Shown piece after piece: positions 6,073-6,129 of a stretch of DNA of 6,129 bases. The DNA is taken from contig CACZOS010000381.1 of assembly GCA_902782815.1 (NCBI GenBank), forward strand, positions 1 to 6,129, given 5' to 3'. The position numbers and the translations under genes were made by a program. A model generated the notes under the pieces. The model saw only the letters and a list, made by a program, of their open reading frames with translations. It ran no database searches and was not told the origin of the DNA. The stretch is from an uncultured Lachnospiraceae bacterium. Its GTDB lineage: Bacteria; Bacillota; Clostridia; Lachnospirales; Lachnospiraceae. How positions within the stretch are numbered: position 1 is the first letter of the stretch; every line of letters starts with the position of its first letter.

Positions 6073-6099
6073 TTTATATCATAACCATTAGTATAACAA
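6073..6099 (-). promoter_or_regulatory. Candidate promoter for the phosphatase-rarA block
   Basis: On the minus strand TTGTTA (6094-6099) is followed by a 15-base spacer and TATAAA (6073-6078). The TGA just before the -10 box fits the TGn extended -10 pattern. The spacer is short, so the extended -10 would have to carry most of the recognition. Transcription would start near 6066 and give a leader of about 60 bases before the phosphatase ATG. This is clearly weaker than the promoter at 3739-3767, and the genes could instead be read from further upstream. Confidence 0.35.
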
Positions 6100-6127
6100 G
6101 ATAAAGCAGGCTCTGCAAGAGTTCCCG
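6074..6127 (-). CDS. Possible 3' end of an upstream gene (very tentative)
   Basis: One minus-strand frame stays open from the window edge to a TAA at 6074-6076. It encodes 17 residues, RELLQSLLYLVILMVMI, which look like a hydrophobic C-terminal membrane helix. If real, an upstream membrane-protein gene ends 69 bases before the phosphatase start, and its last codons overlap the candidate promoter at 6073-6099. Seventeen residues are too few to assign a family, and A/T-rich non-coding DNA often gives such hydrophobic strings. The sequence beyond the window decides the matter. Confidence 0.2.
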   Translation of the reverse strand, partial: RELLQSLLYLVILMVMI

Positions 6128-6129
6128 CA

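Noticed and set aside
6063..6074. Perfect palindrome AAAAGGCCTTTT near the expected phosphatase transcription start
   Set aside because: It cannot form a stable hairpin without losing its GC core to the loop. As an operator it has no identified regulator, and the promoter itself is uncertain.

Overview
This window is a housekeeping stretch of a bacterial chromosome. Every supported gene lies on the minus strand, so it is read from high to low coordinates. The gene order ylxM-ffh-rpsP-khpA-rimM-trmD, the strong GGAGG-type ribosome binding sites and the protein sequences point to a Gram-positive Firmicute. The class Clostridia fits best, and Lachnospiraceae is likely. That placement rests on protein style and gene order, not on a database search.

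Upstream block (about 6127 to 3800): a weak candidate promoter and a leader hairpin precede a histidine-phosphatase (phosphoglycerate mutase-like) gene. It is followed after 16 bases by rarA (mgsA), a AAA+ clamp-loader-like ATPase of replication-fork maintenance. After 5 more bases comes an 82-residue, two-helix membrane protein of unknown function. The three genes look like one transcription unit, and the last is probably translationally coupled to rarA.

Boundary (3696-3799): this 104-base gap carries a textbook sigma-A promoter (TTGACA, 17-base spacer, TATAAT) and a short inverted repeat in the leader. No convincing intrinsic terminator separates the two blocks, so read-through from rarA is possible.

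Downstream block (3695 to 55): ylxM (SRP-associated helix-turn-helix protein), ffh (SRP GTPase), rpsP (ribosomal protein S16), khpA (small KH-domain RNA-binding protein), rimM (30S maturation factor) and trmD (tRNA m1G37 methyltransferase). The final 54 bases contain no gene end or clear terminator. By conserved order rplS (L19) is expected just outside the window. Together these genes link co-translational protein export with ribosome assembly and tRNA modification.

Three intergenic gaps (before the phosphatase, before rpsP and before rimM) hold hairpins that are not classic terminators. The one before rimM has a loop complementary to the rimM Shine-Dalgarno sequence. I see no mobile element, CRISPR array, tRNA, rRNA, phage or defence gene, and no evidence of a previously undescribed system. 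The findings below are modest regulatory or context observations.
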